Source: Seiridium cupressi (lineage: Eukaryota > Ascomycota > Sordariomycetes > Amphisphaeriales > Sporocadaceae). Taken from it: a DNA stretch of 64,000 bases. Positions 1 to 11,385 of the stretch are shown one piece after another. The stretch lies in the NCBI GenBank assembly GCA_036674765.1, contig JARVKI010000116.1:61445-125444 (forward strand), in the 5' to 3' direction. Position 1 is the first letter of the stretch; every line of letters starts with the position of its first letter. Both the position numbers and the translations under genes were made by a program. A model generated the notes under the pieces. That model was not told the origin of the DNA. It was given only the letters and a program-made list of their open reading frames with translations, and did no database searches.

Positions 1-607
1 ACATGGTTGGCAAGTTCATGGGCCCCAGCCAGATAAAACTGATAACCTGGCTACATCAGGGAGATATGAGTTGAAGCATTCGTGATCCTGAGATACAGGG
101 TGGAGTAGCGAGTTATAGCCAGAAACTATCAGCAGCATATATATAGGGCTGGCGAAGTTAACAGAGGTAGTAGATGCCTACCCATGATTGCTTTGATGGC
201 CTACGCACATCGTTTTCTTTCAAAACAGGGAAAGAATGATTCTTTGGTTCGAGCAATGGAAAGGTAGAAATGTTTGGATTTATCGGCTGCCTCTTGCGGC
301 ATTCCGACAGAGAACGAGCAGTACCAGAAATTCAGAAAGGATGGGTCTAAGGCTTGGGGCAGCAGCCGTTGATTCACAATCGATTTTTTACATTCACTAG
401 CAATAGAAAGCACAGAATTGTTTCGGGGGGGGCCGCGAAATATTGAGAGGAGTAGCATGTATTAAGTCAATTCGCAAAAGGATATCAATCCTAACAGAAC
501 GCTGAGTTTAGGTTTCGCTTTAGTTTCCTAATGCGAAATCCCCCATGTAGCCCGGAACCTCTGAACTCCATAGCTCAATTGCTCCACGTCCACATGACAG
601 TCTTCGC
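1..607. other. No supportable gene
   Basis: The longest open frame here (about 85 codons, minus strand, 201-458) lacks a recognisable domain or splice context. I see no RNA gene or repeat. Confidence 0.5.
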
Positions 608-880
608 CTAAAGCTCCATATCGAAAAGGAGGTCGTCCGTGTCCTCGGCTCTGATGTAGCCGGTGATCACCTTCGGCGCGTCGTCCACTCTCGGCAGAGG
701 CCGACCAAACATCCAGCAAAGCTCTGCGAAGGTGGGCTGGTGTTTTCGCGGCCGCTTAGGCTTACGGTTAGGCCTAGGCGTAGGCCTGGGCTTGGGTATT
801 GCCACCGGCTCAGAGGGCCTATGCGCAATGACTGTCAGTGGAAAGGGGCAAGGAGATAAGTTGCTTCATATCGCTCACGG
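608..880 (-). CDS. Possible 3' exon of a small unknown protein
   Basis: A minus-strand frame is open from about 880 to a TAG-terminated end at 608. It encodes a Pro/Arg/Lys-rich stretch (KPRPTPRPNRKPKRPRK) followed by a compact tail containing AELCWMFGRPLP and VITGYIRAEDTDDLLFDMEL. The basic stretch comes from a short reiterated sequence near 750-800. There is no in-frame ATG, so this would have to be a terminal exon. A possible donor (GTGAGC, near 880) and acceptor (GACAG, near 832) exist, but the upstream Ser/Asp-rich frame (819-1211) does not join in phase through them. I could not build a complete model and do not recognise the protein. It may not be coding. Confidence 0.3.
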
Positions 881-1255
881 CGGAGTCGGCTGTCGGCTCT
901 CGAGCCTGATGTTTCTGGGCGCTCTTTTGTTCGTCATCGCTACTGAATCCAGAGGCTTTGGAACAAGAGGCTTCGTGGTTGCTGGAATCTGTATGGTGTC
1001 GTTGTTTCTTGTTTTTGGGTATGATATCGAGAATAATGATGAGAAGTGGTTTGTTTGGTGGAGAGTTAAGAGTTAAGAGTTCGGAGTTCACGAAGAACGC
1101 TGCACTCTTAAAATACAACAATCCGTCCCAACTTATTCCACAGTGGCCACCAGGACATGCCACACGGAGGGAAGCTGCAGACACAGAATCGTTCGAGACC
1201 CCTTGTGCCATGAACCATGTGTGATTCTACAGGTGCTGGACCCTCATCCTACATA

Positions 1256-3262
1256 TCATGCCATCACCGGACCGACAGATACCTTTTCTCTGAGTTTCCT
1301 CTCCTGTTCCTGTTCTACGAGCGTAGCCTGGCGCTCTTTACGACGCCTGTCAGCACCGATCGCAGCAAACCTCCCACGGGCTCCGTGTTTAATCTTGGTG
1401 ATCATGTCTGCAGCCTTGCCCATTGTGATGTCGGTCCGTGTTAGTTGATCATCCTTGGCTCGTAGTTTGTTTATTAACTTCAATTGCCCCTCAGTAGCCG
1501 GATTGGTACGCCACTTCATTCGTCTGGAAATGAAATTGTTCGGGAACTTCTCTGACGCATATTTGTCGGCCCCGTGGACAGCATCCGTAAAAGTTGTGGC
1601 CTCGAGTAATCGACGAGGGGTTGCAAACGGAGATTTTGAGGCAGTCCCCTGCGGGAGCGCCCTGATCTCCCATGCGGCGAACCTCGATTCACCGTCATCC
1701 GTGGCCTCATCTTTCTCTAGCTTGATGTAAGACCTGCCCGGGGCTGACAAGATGTACTTGTCTGAGCCGACTTGCACCCAGGCATACTGGCTGAGGGACC
1801 GGATATGCTTTTCTCCGGAAGTGTCCGCAATAAGGTCGAAGACTGAGTCATATTCTGTAAAGGTAATGTTGTGAACCAACGCACCACCTGTTGTTGGAGG
1901 CTTTGCTGTATATGCCACCTTGGACCTATCGTTCTCGGCCTCCTTCCGATCCTTGATATGTCGCATGTCGTCAACAGAAGCATCGCTGACGAGCTCTCCA
2001 GGATCCAGGCCAAAGAGCGTAGGCGTCGTAACGATACCAGTCTCCAAGCTCGATACCATGTCGATGATGTGGCAGTTGGACTTTCCCTGGTGTAGTCTCA
2101 TGCCGCGCCCGATCATCTGGACGAGGAGATTTCGCGAGCGCGTAGGCCGAGCCAGAATGATACAATCAATGTTCGGAATATCAGTGCCTTCGGTGAACAC
2201 ACCACAGTTCACAAGAACGGGAAACTTCCCAGCCTTGAATGCCTCCAACAGCTCGCTTCGTTCGACCTTTGGGGTGTCTCCCGTTACGAATCTGGCATCA
2301 ATGCCATGGTTCCGGAATGCTTGCGTAAGACCAGCGACGTGGGAGAGATCGACACAGAAGACCAGAGTCGAAAGCCTCCCGGCAGCTTTGGCAAGCCAGC
2401 TCCGTACGGTGATCTCATTGACCTGTTCGGTATTGACGACGCCGGAGAGCTCTCCGGGTTGGAAGTCGCCATTGGCCCCACTACGAACCCTAGAGACGTC
2501 CGCCGTCGACTCGACCGTAGTGAATATGACATCTGAAAGCCATCTCTCCCCGATCATGTCAACATAGTCTTTATGGTAGACGATCTCATCAATGGCGGTC
2601 CCCAGTCGGAGGCCGTCGAAGCGAGAGAAGGTAGCCGAAACACCAATCAATGCGGGAGAGCTGGCTCTCTTCTGGTCCAGACTGAAATGTTCCAATGCTC
2701 TCAGGTATCCTGGGGCGACGATGTGATGCGCCTCGTCCACCAGGATGAGCTTGAACCGCTTCGGGTCGAACTTGCCAATCCTGTCTCCGGAGGTGATGCT
2801 CTGTACACTTGCAATAGTGATGTCGGCAACTCCAGAGGCATGGATGTTGCCCATTTCTATGTCTACCGACTTGTCGGGATAAGCGTTTGTGCAGTGCCTG
2901 GCAGCTTGCTCAACCAGCTCGCGCCGGTGGGCCAATATCAATGTCTGATCGGCATGCTTGGAACGAGGCTCGATGCGGTTGATCAATTGGGTGAAGATGA
3001 CTGTTTTACCAGCACCTGTTGCCAGGGATATTCCAAGCCGCTTATGGCCATGGTCCAGAGAGGAAAGTACGGCCTGGATGCATTCTTCTTGATAGTCGCG
3101 GAGGCGTACCTGGCCAAATGGACGGTGTGGTGGCGGCGATGGCGACTCTACAGCCGCTGCCTGGCCTGAGAGTTGTCTAGAGGCGGAATTCCTGCACAGG
3201 AAAGTCCTACGATGGCGGGTGCAAGGTCTGGTTAATCGCCGTACAAGACCGACTCTCAGCAT
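1256..3262 (-). CDS. IRC3: Mitochondrial DEAD/DEAH-box helicase, Irc3 family
   Basis: Superfamily 2 helicase of 668 residues without introns. Irc3 in yeast is a mitochondrial branch-specific DNA helicase that maintains mtDNA; the same role is inferred here. The start is taken at the ATG at 3262; the frame stays open a few codons further but has no earlier ATG. The first ~40 residues are rich in Arg/Ser and poor in acidic residues, as in a mitochondrial targeting peptide. Then come a Q-motif-like RLRDYQEECI, Walker A ATGAGKT (about 81-87), DEAH (about 176-179), SATF, and motif VI with IGRGMRLHQGK. The C-terminal third has the basic, poorly conserved extension usual in fungal Irc3 proteins. Length fits the family. 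Its 5' end faces a long intergenic stretch. Confidence 0.9.
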   Translation of the reverse strand: MLRVGLVRRLTRPCTRHRRTFLCRNSASRQLSGQAAAVESPSPPPHRPFGQVRLRDYQEECIQAVLSSLDHGHKRLGISLATGAGKTVIFTQLINRIEPRSKHADQTLILAHRRELVEQAARHCTNAYPDKSVDIEMGNIHASGVADITIASVQSITSGDRIGKFDPKRFKLILVDEAHHIVAPGYLRALEHFSLDQKRASSPALIGVSATFSRFDGLRLGTAIDEIVYHKDYVDMIGERWLSDVIFTTVESTADVSRVRSGANGDFQPGELSGVVNTEQVNEITVRSWLAKAAGRLSTLVFCVDLSHVAGLTQAFRNHGIDARFVTGDTPKVERSELLEAFKAGKFPVLVNCGVFTEGTDIPNIDCIILARPTRSRNLLVQMIGRGMRLHQGKSNCHIIDMVSSLETGIVTTPTLFGLDPGELVSDASVDDMRHIKDRKEAENDRSKVAYTAKPPTTGGALVHNITFTEYDSVFDLIADTSGEKHIRSLSQYAWVQVGSDKYILSAPGRSYIKLEKDEATDDGESRFAAWEIRALPQGTASKSPFATPRRLLEATTFTDAVHGADKYASEKFPNNFISRRMKWRTNPATEGQLKLINKLRAKDDQLTRTDITMGKAADMITKIKHGARGRFAAIGADRRRKERQATLVEQEQERKLREKVSVGPVMA

Positions 3263-5323
3263 GGCACAACCGTAAGCTGCCAAAGCTTATCTTGTGCTTT
3301 CGCGCTGGCAGCGACCAGGGACTGCGCTAGGATAGACGGAACTGAATAAGATAACAATGTAAAAGCCTGGCTGTTGTTACATGCATGTGCTCCACGGTAG
3401 GCGGATCACCTGGCTGCTTGTCTCGATTCGTTCACGATGCGAGGAGTGCACCCCAGACGACGCCTGAAGCTGAGAAACGAGGACCCAAGGAATCGAAGAC
3501 AAAAGCTGTTATACAATAGCAGAATAAAGAGAGTGTAATGGATCTCCTATGCACACCTGCTACGCGTGCATGTCCGGATGCCTTGAGGTTGGGTCTTTGA
3601 CGTGAAGTTGGGAACTGACGGCGAACGCTCAACGCCGCAGGCTTCCCGGGCCAAGATCAAGCTCAAAAACGATGATGCACTACCTTGAGCCTTCTCTAAC
3701 CAATGAAATCGCCTCAAAATGCGGCTATATTTCGGATACTATCGTCATGGGTATCCCGCTAAGGATGGGCGTGGTGAGGTGAAGTGAGGATCCAACGTTT
3801 AGCTGGGCTCAGGGGCGGCGCGCCAGCGCCAGCGCGGCTGCACATACATCTGGAAACAGCTAGCCAGGCTCAACCAAGTAGAGTCTCAGATAAAACGTCA
3901 AGTAGCCTTTTAAACAGAAATTTTTGGTATAAATCTTACAAGGGAGTTGCCTGCATGGGAGGTTGCGGAGGACTCCATAGTCTGGTATCTCCGGGATCTG
4001 TTATGGGCGGCACATCTCATTACAGTAACGCTCAGTACGACAGCTCAAAACCAAGGCTCTTTTCATAGACCACTATTGCAAGTCTCTGCTGGCACCAAAT
4101 CAATAGATTTTATGTCTATTAGTATTCCCTTTATAAGGGGCCGACTTTGCAATATATGGATATTCATCGTCTTTAATTGGACCCCACGACACGCTACCTC
4201 ATTGCAATTAGTGCTAACCAGCAGGAGCAAGTCACGGAAAGTTGCACACTTCTCTTAGCCGCGCTGGTTTTGCAGATATATAACCCAACAACACATTAAA
4301 AAGAAATATTTACAAAAATACAGGCTTATCGAACATATAGTAATAAACCTTCTTGCGGAGTTTGAGAATTTTACAATTTTCTATTTAGTTTATATTATAA
4401 AAGTTCGTTGAATTCCTGTTGAATTAAGTGGGAAAGTGTGCATCTTTCCGTGACTTGCTCCTGCCAGCTGTCTGGCGTGAGGTTCAGTCCGCTAAAAGCA
4501 CAGTAATGGCTGGCCGAGTTAGTGATTGCGCGTGCTGCAGTGAACACCAGTTAGTTGAGTTCTGACTAAATGTAGCCGCACCTTCAAAGCAAGATGCAGA
4601 AGAACATAGTCCTTGTCTTGGAAAGAAAATCTATGATTAGTGTTAATATTCTCATAGATTGTGGTTCTCTTCTACAAGGAAAATCTCCAATATTCTAATG
4701 ATGGAACTTTCAAGCCGTTGGTCTTGATGCCAGTACGTTATCTGGTGTAATTATAATTAATGGCAGTGGAGCTTGAAGGCCATTGCAGAACTCAGATTTT
4801 GACTACATTCAGGCATGTTTGGAAGGCCTGGGTTTCATACAGCACCCTCATCCATCAACACCATAAGGTGTCAGCAAAGTCAGACATGGATAGATAGACG
4901 CGATCAAAATCGACTAGTAAGCCATGTTCTCATGCCTTTCCCTAATCCTCATATTGGCAACAATACTCATAGCGCCGCAGCGCATTTGCAACTACTCTTA
5001 TACCCTCAATCCATTTCAAGAGAAGATACACGACGCCTCAGAAAATCTCATCAACCAAAGGGAAGGTGGTATCTTCTGAGACTTCCAAGCCTTTCCCGGT
5101 CTTTGGCCCGTGAAAAATTCTGTTCGGGGCTGCTCATATCAGTCACAATCTTTCAAAGCGCAAAAGCTTGGGTGGGTGCTGGTCTCAGTCCTTGAGAAGC
5201 GTCGCACCACCGCCTGAATCTCCAAGAGCATAGACGGTCACGGACTATTTTGAACATAGCATAATCGCGTGCCATACACTTTCTACTCGAGAAACTCAAG
5301 CAGACCCTGCAAAGTTCAACAAA
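3263..5323. other. Intergenic region between Irc3 and Rrn5-like genes
   Basis: About 2 kb without a supportable gene. Part of it (about 4260-4440) is clearly A+T-richer than the flanks and is the interior of the inverted-repeat element annotated separately. The short open frames at 3784-4258 and 4815-5195 have no recognisable domain. The last few hundred bases must contain the promoter of the downstream gene; I could not pick out a specific element. Confidence 0.5.
4221..4464. mobile_element. MITE-like element with 30-bp terminal inverted repeats
   Basis: Bases 4221-4250 and 4435-4464 are inverted complements with one mismatch in 30 (outer end GCAGGAGCAAGTCACGG). The 184-bp interior is A+T-rich and non-coding. 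The total of 244 bp, the perfect outer TIR ends and the absence of a coding frame fit a non-autonomous DNA transposon. The flanks show CA on both sides directly outside the repeats, and CCAGC occurs at both junctions, but neither is a clean target-site duplication. A stem-forming regulatory RNA is a less likely alternative. Confidence 0.5.
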
Positions 5324-7039
5324 ATGGGAGCATCAGATGAGGACGACTATGTTCCTAGTGAGGTCGAAGTGGACGAAGCTGGTGCATCCGAACATGAGCC
5401 AGAGAGGGAAGACTCTAACTCTGAAGCACATAGCCAGGCGCAGACTCCTTGGAATAAGAGAACCCACTTCAAAGAAGCAGAAGATGAGGAACCTAGCGCA
5501 TCGCCAGCCTCATCAAACTCCAGCGCATCACGAAAGCGCCCGGCTCACCACCTGCAACCATACGCCGGCGCACCTCTCAAACGCCAGCGCCGCACCTTCA
5601 ACCCCGACTACGTAGCTCTACTAAACCAGGATATCGCAGACGCTTCCGTGTCCCTCGTCGCTTCGGACGTAGCAGACCTAAAGCCGTCGCAGATTGGCGC
5701 CGTGCGCTGGTCCTCGGTGGAAAAGGAAGCCTTCTTCGCGGCCCTGGGCCGTCTGGGCCGCGACGACCTCCCCGGCATCGCAGCGCGCGTCGAGACCAAG
5801 AGCCTGCTGGAGGTACGACAGTACTTGATGCTGCTGGAGGAGCGGACGAAGCGGCGCAGGGACGACGGCGAGCTGAGGCGTAAGACGCTGAGGCCCACGG
5901 AGATCCCGGCCGCCGCCGAGGTGAGCCACGAGTGCACAGTCGCGCTGGAGGAGGCGGCCGATGATCTGGCGCTGCGGCAGGAAAATTACGAGGTCGCGGC
6001 GGAGGAGCGGCGGTGGGGCGATCACTGGCTCATCACCAAGGCTGTGGGCGAGGACCTGCATCAGAGGAGCCGGAAAGAGAAGATTGAGGAGATGCCGTTT
6101 CTGGAGTTCTTTCACCTAAGGACCTGGCTCCGGCTACCTGAGCAGCTATTCATGAACTCGGTGATCCCCGACTACAACTGGCGGTACGTCTCGGAGGAAC
6201 CTCCGGCCATCAGAGCCACGGCGCTGTCGGATTTCCATGCCTTGGTCGTCAGCATCACGAAGCGACTGGTGGCGAGCACCTTGTTTATGGCTGGGACGCG
6301 AATCAAGTCGCAGCGGGCGTATATGCCGTCCACTAAGGATTTGGTGAAACCCAGAGATGTCAAGGCCGCGGTCGAGTCGTTGAACATGAAAGCTAGCAGC
6401 CATGGTTTTTGGGCTAGAGCCCCGAGAAGGCTTCGCCTGGATATCATGCAAGATAAGATAAATCCGAATGGTGATGGATCACAAGAAGAAGAGGCGGAGG
6501 ACGAGAGCGAGGGGGGGCACATGATGTCATATGACGAGGTCGAGGCCGCGCTTGGAATTTCCAGAGCAGAGAACAATGTTCCTTCTAGAACAGAGGATAC
6601 ATCTTCAGACACAGACGCAAACTCGGAAAAAGATTCTGATATCCCCCTTCCACAGGACGACGAGCTAGGTGAAGAAACAGGCGATGATGCAGACATGGAT
6701 ATTGACGGCGCCTTGGACGGGGAGGCTATCAAGCGAGACATGCGGGAGGCCATGTACTTCTCAGCAGACTACGAATTTACCACTCGAGCCCGGCAAGCCC
6801 TGCAGGGCCGGATTGAAGCCGAGCATAAGACGGAGTTAATCACCGAAGAGCAGGATAATGAGGCAAGCAGATGGGAGGAGGCGTCATTATGGAGCGTTCT
6901 GCGAAGAACCGACCCTCCACCCGAAATACCGGCACGGAATGAGGAAGCGAGGCAATGGATACGGACATTAGCCTACGAACCGGCTGTCAAGAATTGGAGG
7001 GACAATACCCAGTACATGAGCGAGTGGGAGATGCATTAG
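5324..7039 (+). CDS. RRN5: SANT-domain protein, probable Pol I upstream activation factor subunit Rrn5
   Basis: Single-exon gene of 571 residues starting in a good context (CAAAATGG). Residues 1-90 are acidic/Ser-rich and disordered with a basic patch (LKRQRR). A SANT/Myb-like domain follows at about 126-172, with the tryptophan of IGAVRWSSVEKEAFF and the second half of the fold at GIAARVETKSLLEVRQYL. The remainder is mainly helical, with an acidic low-complexity insert (about 385-465). This layout, a single SANT directly followed by a helical region, is that of fungal Rrn5, a subunit of the UAF complex that activates RNA polymerase I at rDNA. Identification rests on the SANT segment and architecture, so another SANT chromatin protein is possible. 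It is convergent with the Swi3/Rsc8-like gene (369-bp gap). Confidence 0.7.
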   Translation: MGASDEDDYVPSEVEVDEAGASEHEPEREDSNSEAHSQAQTPWNKRTHFKEAEDEEPSASPASSNSSASRKRPAHHLQPYAGAPLKRQRRTFNPDYVALLNQDIADASVSLVASDVADLKPSQIGAVRWSSVEKEAFFAALGRLGRDDLPGIAARVETKSLLEVRQYLMLLEERTKRRRDDGELRRKTLRPTEIPAAAEVSHECTVALEEAADDLALRQENYEVAAEERRWGDHWLITKAVGEDLHQRSRKEKIEEMPFLEFFHLRTWLRLPEQLFMNSVIPDYNWRYVSEEPPAIRATALSDFHALVVSITKRLVASTLFMAGTRIKSQRAYMPSTKDLVKPRDVKAAVESLNMKASSHGFWARAPRRLRLDIMQDKINPNGDGSQEEEAEDESEGGHMMSYDEVEAALGISRAENNVPSRTEDTSSDTDANSEKDSDIPLPQDDELGEETGDDADMDIDGALDGEAIKRDMREAMYFSADYEFTTRARQALQGRIEAEHKTELITEEQDNEASRWEEASLWSVLRRTDPPPEIPARNEEARQWIRTLAYEPAVKNWRDNTQYMSEWEMH

Positions 7040-7407
7040 CGGTAGGATTCGCTATCAGGCCAACGGCGTAGCCATCGAGTGACTGGTTGGAGGTTTGATG
7101 CGGATGATCAGTGCCATAAGAATGCATGACGGTCAAGATTATGATTTTCCCGGTTTGCGCGAGGTTCAATTTTTTCTTTTATTCTTCTTTTCAATGAAGA
7201 CACTTTATTTATAACCCCCCTTATGGTGGTACAGATGACTTCTAAAAATATACTTTAGAGATGCCCAGGCTGGCCATTTGAGCCGACCTTTAAAACGCCC
7301 GGAAAGAATCAAGAACCAAGCCAATCCCTCTCGAGAATACCCTTTCGCCGCTACCAGAACGCATTATTGACTGTCTCCTATAGCTAACAGCTCGGCTACT
7401 GCCGCCA
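7040..7407. other. Convergent 3' intergenic region
   Basis: The gap between two convergent stop codons must hold both 3' UTRs. A T-rich stretch (about 7171-7210) could serve termination on the plus strand. Nothing else is seen. Confidence 0.4.
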
Positions 7408-9606
7408 CTATGCCTCGTAACTCTTGATTTGGCCGTCAGCACCCAAAGGCTGGACTGATCCTACACCAGGTGCCGATGCGAAAGTCAAACCCTGCGACTC
7501 AAAGCCTGCCATCTTAATGTCGCCATTGATCGTAGCTGTCTTGAGGCCCTCTTGCGTATCCCGGACTCGCTTCTTGAATGCGAGGCGATCGAGAAAGAGT
7601 TGCTGGCGCCCACGCTCCAGCTCGCGTCGCTCTGCTTGCAGAATGCTTTCCATTTCATCGAAATACTTGAGCTTCAGTTCCATCTTCTGGAGAGTGACAT
7701 TGACAGCGGCGCTTAGTAGTCGCGTCATTTCACGCTCTTCATGCGAAGCCAACCCACCAGAACGGGCCGCCATCATCGCAAGCGGAATGCTTGCTGCTGC
7801 AGTCGTGGTCGTGGTCGTAGTTGTCGTTGTAGTCGTAGTGGTTTCCTGCCTGACGTCGAGCTCCATGGAATCACCTTCCTTCTCCTTGCCCTTGCCGTTG
7901 GCCTTGTCCTCCCCGCCCTCAATCTTGTTCCGAAGACCCGCTCGCAGCTCGTCAACTGACTGCTTGGCAGCCGCGGCCGTGCTTTTCGGGTCTGCGAGGC
8001 TTGCAAGGAAGCCGATGACTGACATGACAGGGTTGTCTGCTTTGCTGAAAGGAAGCTGTCCGCCGTGACTTCCGAGCAGACCCAGACCAGTCGGTGCATG
8101 TACTGGCGCCTCCGACTCGAGATACTTGTCTTCGATATCGAGTTGCAAAAATTGCAGGACACACTCCTCTCTTGTCCGAGTACCGACGTGCTCTGCAATC
8201 TCAGCCCAGTCGTCGTCGTATTTCTCGAGCCCTTCCAGAAGACGGAGGAGCTCTGCATCTGACCACGGAGCGTCACGGTCTAGCACTGCTGAGTAGGTCG
8301 GGTTCTCCAGCTTGACAAAGAGGTTGTTCGTCTGGTTATGCGGCATGCGACCGTCCATGTAACAGCTGGGGCACACGTCGTATTTGGTCTTGTTGGGCGA
8401 GCTTGCTTCGGGAAGATGATAGTACACTCTCGTGCAGTCAACACCGCAGTTTTGACAGTTGATCTTGATGATAGGCTTCTTCGTCGATTCCTCGGCATCA
8501 GGAGTGGCGCTTGCTGTGCCGTTGGTGGCCGGGGCTTCGCCGTTGGTCTTAGATTCGGTCTTGTTGAGCTGCTTGCCCTTGGCACTGGCCTCGTAGATGT
8601 TACGGCCAATCTCCAAGTTCCGCTCGCCTGCGGCTGATGGAACGGCAGCAGCCTTCTGATCAGTGTCGATGTTCTTCTTGCCCTCAATGACTATCGGGTC
8701 AGCAGAGGGCTGCCATGCCTGAAGGCCACGCGGAGTATCGCAGATGATTTGGAAGTGACCGGTGAACGGCGGGCCAACGGGCGAAGGTCGTTGATCGGCA
8801 TCAACCTATAATCCATTAGTATGATCCTACCGAGGCCACCTGACGGGCACAAATACCTGGTAGTTGATCAAGCCCCATTGTTCCAAAAAGGCGTGAACGC
8901 GCATAATAGCGCACACATCACCTGCCAAGTTCCGTCGGGTTGCCGTCACGGTCAGGTACTCGCTGGGGTTCAGACGGTATGTGTTGATCATGAAGTCTCG
9001 ATAGTCCTTGTAGACATGTGGCGTCTTGCTCCGGTTCCGGTTGTTGAAGAACTCAGGTAGAGCCTTGCGCTCGATGTTGTGGATGGTGTTCATGTCAAAC
9101 CAGGTACTATAGCTAGGCAGGACGATGGAGTGTGTTTGGGAGATAAGGTGTTCGCGGGCGGCGTTCTCTATGCTCTCTTTCGACTTAGCCTCTGTCGCTC
9201 CGCCCTCGGCTCCAGTGGCCGTAGCATCGCCCTCTTTGTCGCCAGTTTGGCCATCTTTAGGGGCCTCGCCCATCTCCTCGTCTTCCTTGGCTATAAGTGT
9301 GGTCTCAGCGCGAGGTCCATCGGGGGCATCAAGGGGGTTGTCTGAAGTACCGCCAGGCGCAGGAGTGGTGCTGTCCTGCTTGATGTTGGGCTCGGGGGCT
9401 GGAACCTCGGACATCTGGACATCTGCAATGCGCATTGGGATTAGTATTGAGTGCGTGGTTTGCAACAAGAACAGCTGCTACCAACCTTCTGAAGCCTCGA
9501 CTCCGCCGATGGGCCCTGCCTGCAAAGGCGGCTGGGCAAGTATAGGGTTGCTTCCGGGGGTGGCAGCATTGGCCGGCGAGCCGTAGTTGACGTTCTCTTC
9601 GTCCAT
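7408..9606 (-). CDS. RSC8: SWI/SNF-RSC remodeller subunit, Swi3/Rsc8 family (SWIRM-ZZ-SANT)
   Basis: Three exons (9606-9486, 9422-8857, 8805-7408) give 694 residues. Both introns have textbook sites: branch TACTAATC then CAG, and ACTAATG then TAG. A disordered acidic N-terminus precedes the SWIRM domain (about 130-270; [19 protein letters not shown] and [19 protein letters not shown]). Next are a ZZ zinc finger (about 346-384; CQNCGVDC and CPSC), a SANT domain (about 407-457; [20 protein letters not shown]) and a C-terminal coiled coil ([21 protein letters not shown]) used for dimerisation. A run of 14 threonines near residue 550 is encoded by a degenerate ACN tract. The family is the scaffold dimer of nuclear SWI/SNF and RSC complexes. 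Filamentous fungi usually have one member serving both, so SWI3 versus RSC8 cannot be decided here. It shares a 611-bp divergent promoter region with the ETF-alpha gene. Confidence 0.94.
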
Positions 9607-10217
9607 GGCGGATGAGATGATGGCTGTCGTACCGGGGCCGGGCTAGAAAGGGAGCGCAGAGGAGCTAGTAATGGCAATCTATGACCAATCCAACATGCGA
9701 CTGCAATGCGGCGCGTCGCGAAGTGTCAAACCCCTATTTGCGACGGGTTGACGATGGGTTTTGGCAATGAAGGGGGGTTGAAATGGTCCGAACCGCCTAA
9801 GTTAGATGTCGTGGTGGATGCGGTTCGAAAGGCTGGAGTCGCGCGTTTGGGAAAATTGCTGCGTCGCGAACTTGGAGAGTGAGAGAGGGAAAAGGGCCCG
9901 AGCTTCCAATTCGCGGGAGTGGATTCAAAGTTGCTTGGCTACGAGCAGGCGCAGGTCCGAGCGCAGCGCCCCGGTTAGTGTTAGTTAGGCGCACTCACTC
10001 CATTATGTGCCTCTATGCTCGCTAGCTGAGTATTTTTGGTAGATGCATATTTGGAATCGAAACGGCCAGCCGATGGCGGGACGCAGCATTTACCTCGGGT
10101 TTTGCGGCCGAGGACAGCCGCTTGCTATGACGACTTTGTCTACTTCTTGCTTGTGATCTCAGCAGCACCACTGGGTTCGGCGGTTGGGACAACACAACGA
10201 GTCAATACCAGCACATC
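9607..10217. promoter_or_regulatory. Bidirectional promoter region (Swi3/Rsc8 and ETF-alpha)
   Basis: A 611-bp gap separates two divergent start codons, so it must contain both promoters. No clear TATA box or named activator site was identified. The short open frames at 9797-9994 lie on opposite strands of the same GC-rich DNA and look accidental. Confidence 0.5.
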
Positions 10218-11324
10218 ATGTTTTCAGCGGCAAGGAGAACTGCTCTTAGAGCAGCGAGCAGTGTTCCCAGGGCCAATTCCGTCTTCGCGAGCCCCTACAG
10301 CCCCTCTGCGCTCCAGAGGTTACTATCGACACTAGCAGTCCTCGAGCAACGGGAGGGCCAGCTGAACCACGGATCGCTAAGCGCAGTCACGGCGGCGAAG
10401 AAGTTGGGCGGTCCAATACACGGTTTCGTGGCCGGCAGCGATATCAAAGGCGTGGCAGAGGAGGCTGCAAAAGTAGACGGTGTTGAGAAGATCATCGCCG
10501 TCGAAAATGGAGCTTACGACAAGGTATGCCGCTGGTTTCCTCGATTCTTGTCCTGCCAAGCTGACGCTTAATCACAGGGACTTCCAGAGAACTATGCGCC
10601 TTTGCTGGTAGAGAACATCAAGAAAGGCGGCTACACACATGTCATTGTAGGCCATACAGCTTTCGGCAAGACCCTGCTGCCTCGAGTTGCTGCGCTGCTG
10701 GACTCTCAGCAAATCTCCGATATCACTGCCATCGAGAACGAGAATACCTTTGTACGACCCATCTACGCCGGAAACGCGATCGCTACCGTCGAGTCTACAG
10801 ATGCGACCAAATTCATCACTATCCGTGGCACAGCCTTCGCGGCCGCCGAAATCGGCAGTGGTTCTGCTGCCGTGGAGGACGGTGTCGACCCCAAGGCAGA
10901 GGCTCTCGCAGAGTGGGTGTCGGAAGACCTGGCCAAATCCGATCGTCCTGACCTTGCAACCGCCGGCAAGGTTGTTTCGGGAGGCAGAGGACTCAAGTCA
11001 AAGGAGGACTTCGACAAGGTCATGTTGCCCCTGGCTGACTCCCTAGGTGCAGCCGTTGGTGCGTCGCGAGCGGCTGTGGATAGTGGATATGCAGACAACA
11101 GCCTGCAGGTCGGACAGACGGGTAAGGTCGTGGCTCCTCAGCTTTATATGGCCGTAGGCATCTCGGGTGCAATCCAGCATTTGGCCGGCATGAAAGATAG
11201 CAAGGTCATCGCGGCCATCAACAAGGATGGCGACGCACCGATTTTCCAAGTCGCTGATGTGGGCTTGGTAGGCGATTTATTCGATAAGGTGCCGGAGCTC
11301 ACAGAGAAGCTCAAGTCGTCCTAG
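10218..11324 (+). CDS. AIM45: Electron transfer flavoprotein alpha subunit, mitochondrial
   Basis: Two exons (10218-10523, 10578-11324; intron GTATGC...CACAG with branch CTGAC) encode 350 residues. The N-terminus [15 protein letters not shown] is a typical mitochondrial targeting peptide. The ETF alpha/beta domain follows (about 28-220; [19 protein letters not shown]). The C-terminal FAD domain contains [34 protein letters not shown] and the terminal [14 protein letters not shown] carries electrons from matrix acyl-CoA dehydrogenases to ETF-ubiquinone oxidoreductase; the alpha subunit binds FAD. Length is normal and no key motif is missing. The gene ends 61 bp before the stop of the convergent Arh1 gene, so the 3' UTRs probably overlap. 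Confidence 0.96.
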
Positions 11325-11385
11325 ATTTTCTATAGTACAATGTATTACAAGATGTACAATGGTCTACTAGCGTCTATTTCCGCCA

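Noticed and set aside
7424..8068. Plus-strand frame of 214 codons with a poly-valine tract
   Set aside because: It is the antisense shadow of the poly-threonine tract and C-terminus of the Swi3/Rsc8-like gene.
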